NCBI GenBank assembly: GCA_030149815.1
Contig: JASLHI010000010.1
Location: forward strand, 1-26,895
Length of the DNA stretch: 26,895 bases
Source: Aquirhabdus sp.
GTDB lineage: Bacteria; Pseudomonadota; Gammaproteobacteria; Pseudomonadales; Moraxellaceae
Direction: 5' to 3'
Within the stretch, counting starts at the first letter, position 1; every line of letters starts with the position of its first letter. Made by a program: the position numbers and the translations under genes. Positions 23,686 to 26,895 of this stretch are shown one piece after another. The notes below the pieces were generated by a model. The model was not told the DNA's origin, ran no database searches, and worked only from the letters and a program-made list of their open reading frames with translations.

Positions 23686-25512
23686 TTGAATATCGAATCA
23701 CAGCCTAAACCGACCCAGTCGAATGCCCAGTCCATTTTACCCACGAAGGAAATGAGCGGGTTTGCGATTATCAGGTCATTATTGCCATACCTTTGGCCTG
23801 AGCATGAGCGCGGTTTGCGTGTTCGTGTCGTCGTTGCGCTGATTCTTTTATTTGTCGCCAAATTGACGACCAGCTATTTACCGATTCTCTACAAGCACGC
23901 GATTGATGCGCTCAGTCTAAAAAATCCCGCTGTATTTGTCGTGCCAGTTGCGTTGATTGTTGCGTATGGTATGACTCGCGTGATGGCGCTGCTTTTTGCA
24001 GAACTGCGCGATACTGTGTTTGCGCGTGTGCAGCAGCATGTGATTCGTGTGGTTGGTGTCAAAGTCTTCGATCATTTGCATCGTTTATCACTTCGATTTC
24101 ATTTATCGCGGCAAACAGGTGGTGTGAATCGCTCTATCGAACGCGGAACTCGTGCGATTGATACGTTGCTGTCGTATCTGCTGTTTAGCCTAGTCCCAAC
24201 ATTATTTGAAATCGGGCTGGTGACGGTCATTTTATGGAAACTTTTTAATGGCTGGTTTGCCTTAGTCACATTAATGACGGTCGCCGCTTATTTGATTTTT
24301 ACCTTTACCATTACCGAATGGCGCACCAAGTTTTATCGGGAAATGAATGAAGATGAAAGTCGTGCCAATACTCAAGCAATTGACTCGTTATTAAATTTTG
24401 AAACGGTCAAATACTTTGGTAATGAAGCTTTAGAGGCGGGTAAATACAACAGTTTATTAAAGAAACTAGAAGATTCTTCAGTTAAAAGCCAATCAAGCTT
24501 ATCGCTGCTTAACGTCGGTCAGGGTTTCATTATTTCGGTTGGTCTGACCATCATGATGTGGATGGCGGCTCAAGGCATTCATGCGGGAAAGATGACGATT
24601 GGTGATTTTGTTTTGGTGAATAGTTATTTGCTACAACTTTATGCGCCATTGAATGGTCTTGGCTTTGTTTATCGTGCGATTAAACGCGCCTTTACTGACA
24701 TGGAAAAAATGTTTGAATTGCTCGCGGTTAATCGCGAAATTGCCGATATGCCTAACGCGCCAACATTAGCCATCACAGGCGGTCAGGTTGAGTTTAAAAA
24801 TGTGCAATTTGGCTATGATCCGCGCCGTCAGATTTTAAAAGGTGTAAGTTTTAGTATTCCTGCAGGGCAGACCTTGGCAGTTGTTGGCGCATCAGGCGCA
24901 GGAAAATCAACATTAAGCCGTTTATTATTTCGCTTTTATGATGTCAATGATGGGGCGATTTTGATTGATGGTCAAGATATTCGCGCCGTAAAGCAAGAAT
25001 CGTTGCGAGCTGTGCTGGGTATCGTGCCGCAAGATACGGTTTTGTTTAATGACACGATTCGCTACAACATTGCGTATGGTAATCCTTCCGCAACAGCAGT
25101 TGAAATTGAACAAGCCGCAAAGCTTGCTCATATTCATGAGTTTATTTTAGCGATGCCTGATGGCTATGACACGGTTGTCGGCGAGCGTGGTTTGAAACTC
25201 TCTGGTGGTGAGAAACAGCGTGTCGCCATTGCACGGACAATCTTAAAGAATCCTGCGATTTTGTTGTTTGATGAAGCGACAAGTGCGCTTGATACGCACA
25301 CTGAACGAGAAATTCAATCGAATTTGAGAGAAGTGAGTCGCGGACATACGACTTTAGTCATTGCTCACCGACTTTCGACGATTGTTGATGCTCATGAGAT
25401 TCTGGTGATGGCGGATGGACAGATCGTTGAGCGCGGCTCACATGCCAGCTTATTGCTGAGCGATGGTCTATATGCAGCGATGTGGCGTCAGCAGCAGGCA
25501 GAGAGGCATTAA
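23686..25512 (+). CDS. Atm1/HMT1-type ABC exporter (fused permease and ATPase)
   Basis: Half-size ABC exporter of 608 residues. The membrane domain (about 40-330, six helices) contains LHRLSLRFHLSRQTGGVNRS and ERGTRAID, which mark the Atm1/ABCB7 branch rather than MsbA. The ATPase domain has Walker A GASGAGKS (401-408), signature LSGGE (505-509), Walker B LLFDEATSALD (D529, E530) and switch His H561. Bacterial Atm1 proteins export glutathione conjugates or glutathione-metal species and aid heavy-metal tolerance; the substrate here is inferred. The start is uncertain: TTG 23686 lacks a good ribosome site and has an in-frame stop two codons upstream, while ATG 23752 has AAGGA placed too close. 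I kept the longer form. Confidence 0.9.
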   Translation: MNIESQPKPTQSNAQSILPTKEMSGFAIIRSLLPYLWPEHERGLRVRVVVALILLFVAKLTTSYLPILYKHAIDALSLKNPAVFVVPVALIVAYGMTRVMALLFAELRDTVFARVQQHVIRVVGVKVFDHLHRLSLRFHLSRQTGGVNRSIERGTRAIDTLLSYLLFSLVPTLFEIGLVTVILWKLFNGWFALVTLMTVAAYLIFTFTITEWRTKFYREMNEDESRANTQAIDSLLNFETVKYFGNEALEAGKYNSLLKKLEDSSVKSQSSLSLLNVGQGFIISVGLTIMMWMAAQGIHAGKMTIGDFVLVNSYLLQLYAPLNGLGFVYRAIKRAFTDMEKMFELLAVNREIADMPNAPTLAITGGQVEFKNVQFGYDPRRQILKGVSFSIPAGQTLAVVGASGAGKSTLSRLLFRFYDVNDGAILIDGQDIRAVKQESLRAVLGIVPQDTVLFNDTIRYNIAYGNPSATAVEIEQAAKLAHIHEFILAMPDGYDTVVGERGLKLSGGEKQRVAIARTILKNPAILLFDEATSALDTHTEREIQSNLREVSRGHTTLVIAHRLSTIVDAHEILVMADGQIVERGSHASLLLSDGLYAAMWRQQQAERH

Positions 25513-25577
25513 TTTTACAGATCAATATGGACTGGCGCAGAATCAATTTTTAACAAAGCAAATATAAACCTTGTTTG

Positions 25578-25605
25578 TTGACAAGCTATACTTTCAGCTT
25601 GTTTT
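25578..25605 (+). terminator. Hairpin with T-run after the ABC gene, overlapping a TTGACA
   Basis: ACAAGCT (25581-25587) and AGCTTGT (25596-25602) form a 7-bp stem with an 8-base loop, followed by TTTTAATT, consistent with a modest terminator 68 bases past the ABC stop. The same DNA holds a perfect -35 hexamer TTGACA (25578-25583), with TTTAAT 19 bases on, so it could instead be the promoter of the hydrolase gene. Confidence 0.45.
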
Positions 25606-25641
25606 AATTGATCTCTATGTTGATCTTTGGATATAAGAAAA

Positions 25642-26592
25642 ATGCCACTTGCCATTGTTCGAGAGATGTTTGACGAATTTACCCACACTGTTGCCGTCCC
25701 TTTGCGCGATGCAGAGCAACTTCAGGTTCGTGTATTTGGTTCAACTATGGGGCAATCAGTGCTTATGCTCCCTGGCTTAGGCATGAGTGCAAGTCATTGG
25801 CTACCCATGATTGCACCTTACGCATTACGTTATCGTTTCTATTTGCCTGATTTGCGAGGCTGTGGACTGTCTGCGAAGTTAGCATTTAATCAAGCCGATG
25901 TTTTCCAAAATCATATGGAAGACATTCAAGACGTCATTAGTCATTTTAAACTCAAAGATATGCTGTTGGTTGGCTACTCTTTGGGGGCGACGACAGCGAT
26001 GCATTTACAGCGTGCGGGGCAGTTTGAGTGTGTAAAGCGCTATCTCCATATCGATCAAACACCTTGTATACATAATCAAGCAGACTGGCCTTATGGCTTG
26101 CTCGGAGCGCAGCAAGAATCATTATTTACGCTCATGCGCGAAGCAAATACGTTGCTTGAACAATATCCCTCAGCGACTTATTTGGGAGATATTCCTGCAT
26201 TAATGCGAGGCTCTATCGTCGATAAACTTCAGCAGATCCATACCTTGTTAAGTGGTGAATCTCTTCTTAAACCTTGGCTCAGACCTATTATTCTTGCTTT
26301 TTTACCTTTCGCCCATAAGTTACCACTGACGCGAGTTGATCATCTTCGCGCTTATTTTGCTGCATATAGCGGCGAAGGCCATGATTATCGCGCTAGCCTA
26401 AAAACATGCACCACTCCTATTACACAAATTGTCGGGATGAGTTCTAGGCTGTATCACGCTCAGGGTCAAATGCACATTGCGGATTGTGCGCAAAATGTCA
26501 AAGTCGTGAAGTTCGATGATTCTGGTCATACGCCCTTCTTCCATGAACCACGCAAATTTGTTCGCGTATTAGGTGACTTCTTAGCGGGTTAA
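25642..26592 (+). CDS. Alpha/beta hydrolase
   Basis: A 316-residue cytoplasmic alpha/beta hydrolase. The fold is shown by VLMLPGLGMSASHW (oxyanion region), YLPDLRGCGLSAK, nucleophile elbow VGYSLGATTA with S113, and the catalytic His at H296 in DSGHTPFFHEP; the acidic triad residue is not certain. The closest general relatives are esterases, lipases and haloperoxidase-like hydrolases, and the substrate is unassigned. The ATG at 25642 is preferred; a TTG at 25627 is in frame and would add five residues. It follows the ABC exporter on the same strand, but the hairpin at 25578-25605 may separate them. Confidence 0.88.
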   Translation: MPLAIVREMFDEFTHTVAVPLRDAEQLQVRVFGSTMGQSVLMLPGLGMSASHWLPMIAPYALRYRFYLPDLRGCGLSAKLAFNQADVFQNHMEDIQDVISHFKLKDMLLVGYSLGATTAMHLQRAGQFECVKRYLHIDQTPCIHNQADWPYGLLGAQQESLFTLMREANTLLEQYPSATYLGDIPALMRGSIVDKLQQIHTLLSGESLLKPWLRPIILAFLPFAHKLPLTRVDHLRAYFAAYSGEGHDYRASLKTCTTPITQIVGMSSRLYHAQGQMHIADCAQNVKVVKFDDSGHTPFFHEPRKFVRVLGDFLAG

Positions 26593-26761
26593 TAAACAAT
26601 AAGATTTGAATCCTGAATTATTCTTGAAATAGTTCAGCGCACTTCCTATGAACGGTTTCTTGTTTTTTAGTTTAAAAATACTTAATTTGAGTCAAAAACG
26701 TACGATATAGTGGGATTTTGCCTACAAACCGAGCACTCGATATAAAAACTATAAAAAGGGT

Positions 26762-26789
26762 TTGACATGGTTGAGGAAGTGTATAGAAT
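26762..26789 (+). promoter_or_regulatory. Strong stable-RNA-type promoter, probably of an rRNA operon
   Basis: Perfect -35 TTGACA (26762-26767), 16-base spacer, -10 TAGAAT (26784-26789), followed by the C-rich discriminator GCACCCCAC, which is typical of stringently controlled rRNA promoters. An A/T-rich UP-like element precedes it. About 23 bases after the -10, TGCTTTTAAATAAG resembles a boxA antitermination site. No coding sequence follows in the remaining 106 bases. Confidence 0.7.
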
Positions 26790-26811
26790 GCACCCCACAG
26801 CGACGGTGATG

Positions 26812-26821
26812 TGCTTTTAAA
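26812..26821 (+). promoter_or_regulatory. Possible boxA antitermination element
   Basis: TGCTTTTAAA resembles the boxA consensus TGCTCTTTAA used by NusB/NusE in rRNA leaders, with one deletion-like difference. Its position, just after a rRNA-type promoter, supports the call. Confidence 0.4.
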
Positions 26822-26895
26822 TAAGTAGATTAAACAATAGCTTAGAAGATTTGCGGTGTGTTTTGTGGTTGATTTTGCGGTGTAATTAAGTGGTT

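Larger units (their letters stand above)
26593..26895 (+). other. Non-coding tail leading towards a probable rRNA operon
   Basis: A 303-base gene-free stretch to the window end. It holds an imperfect CTGAA/TTCAG hairpin (26613-26637) past the hydrolase, a very AT-rich block (26740-26758, UP-element-like), the strong promoter at 26762-26789, and a leader with two copies of GATTT(T)GCGGTGT. No 16S rRNA sequence is reached. Confidence 0.6.

Noticed and set aside
1..26895. Mobile elements, prophage, toxin-antitoxin, defence islands or CRISPR arrays
   Set aside because: No transposase, integrase, phage, toxin or Cas protein among the coding regions, and no regularly spaced direct repeats apart from the in-frame 33-base units at 14710-14874.

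Overview
This 26.9 kb window reads as ordinary chromosomal DNA from a gammaproteobacterium, most likely Moraxellaceae (Acinetobacter or a close genus). The basis is family recognition by eye: the pilB-pilC-pilD-coaE block, a YqgE protein very like the Acinetobacter form followed by an overlapping ruvX, the purE-purK pair, mpl, pgsA, and moderate G+C. No search was run, so the genus is inference. I see no transposase, integrase, phage gene, tRNA, rRNA body or CRISPR array, and every recognised gene looks intact.

Layout. 68-5106 (+): type IV pilus assembly ATPase, platform protein and prepilin peptidase (pilB, pilC, pilD), coenzyme A synthesis (coaE) and a small carboxymuconolactone-decarboxylase-family protein. 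5120-8375 (-): a DMT-type exporter, rlmB (23S rRNA methylation), a TerC membrane protein and ppnP (nucleoside phosphorylase). 8767-13221 (+): recN (DNA repair), yqgE, ruvX, a PAP2 phosphatase and a secreted dienelactone hydrolase-family protein. 13289-14092 (-): a periplasmic FKBP prolyl isomerase. 14701-15228 (+): a small, probably abundant, helical protein built on an 11-residue repeat. 15357-17597 (-): purK, purE and a DUF486 membrane protein. 17797-19191 (+): mpl (peptidoglycan recycling). 19331-19915 (-): pgsA (phosphatidylglycerol synthesis). 20164-23608 (+): a DUF3142 lipoprotein overlapping a large exported repeat protein. 23686-25512 (+): an Atm1-type ABC exporter. 25642-26592 (+): an alpha/beta hydrolase. 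The last 140 bases carry a strong stable-RNA-type promoter, suggesting an rRNA operon begins just beyond the window.

Most genes are housekeeping functions: pili, cofactor, purine, phospholipid and cell wall metabolism, ribosome modification and DNA repair. Convergent pairs are separated by clear bidirectional terminators (13237-13275, 19211-19243), and others follow terC (6981-7009) and the repeat protein (15254-15285).

The best candidates for undescribed biology are the overlapping DUF3142/repeat-protein pair, where the first gene has a glycosidase-like acidic motif, and the 11-residue-repeat protein with its long, hairpin-rich upstream region. Both are leads rather than demonstrated systems.
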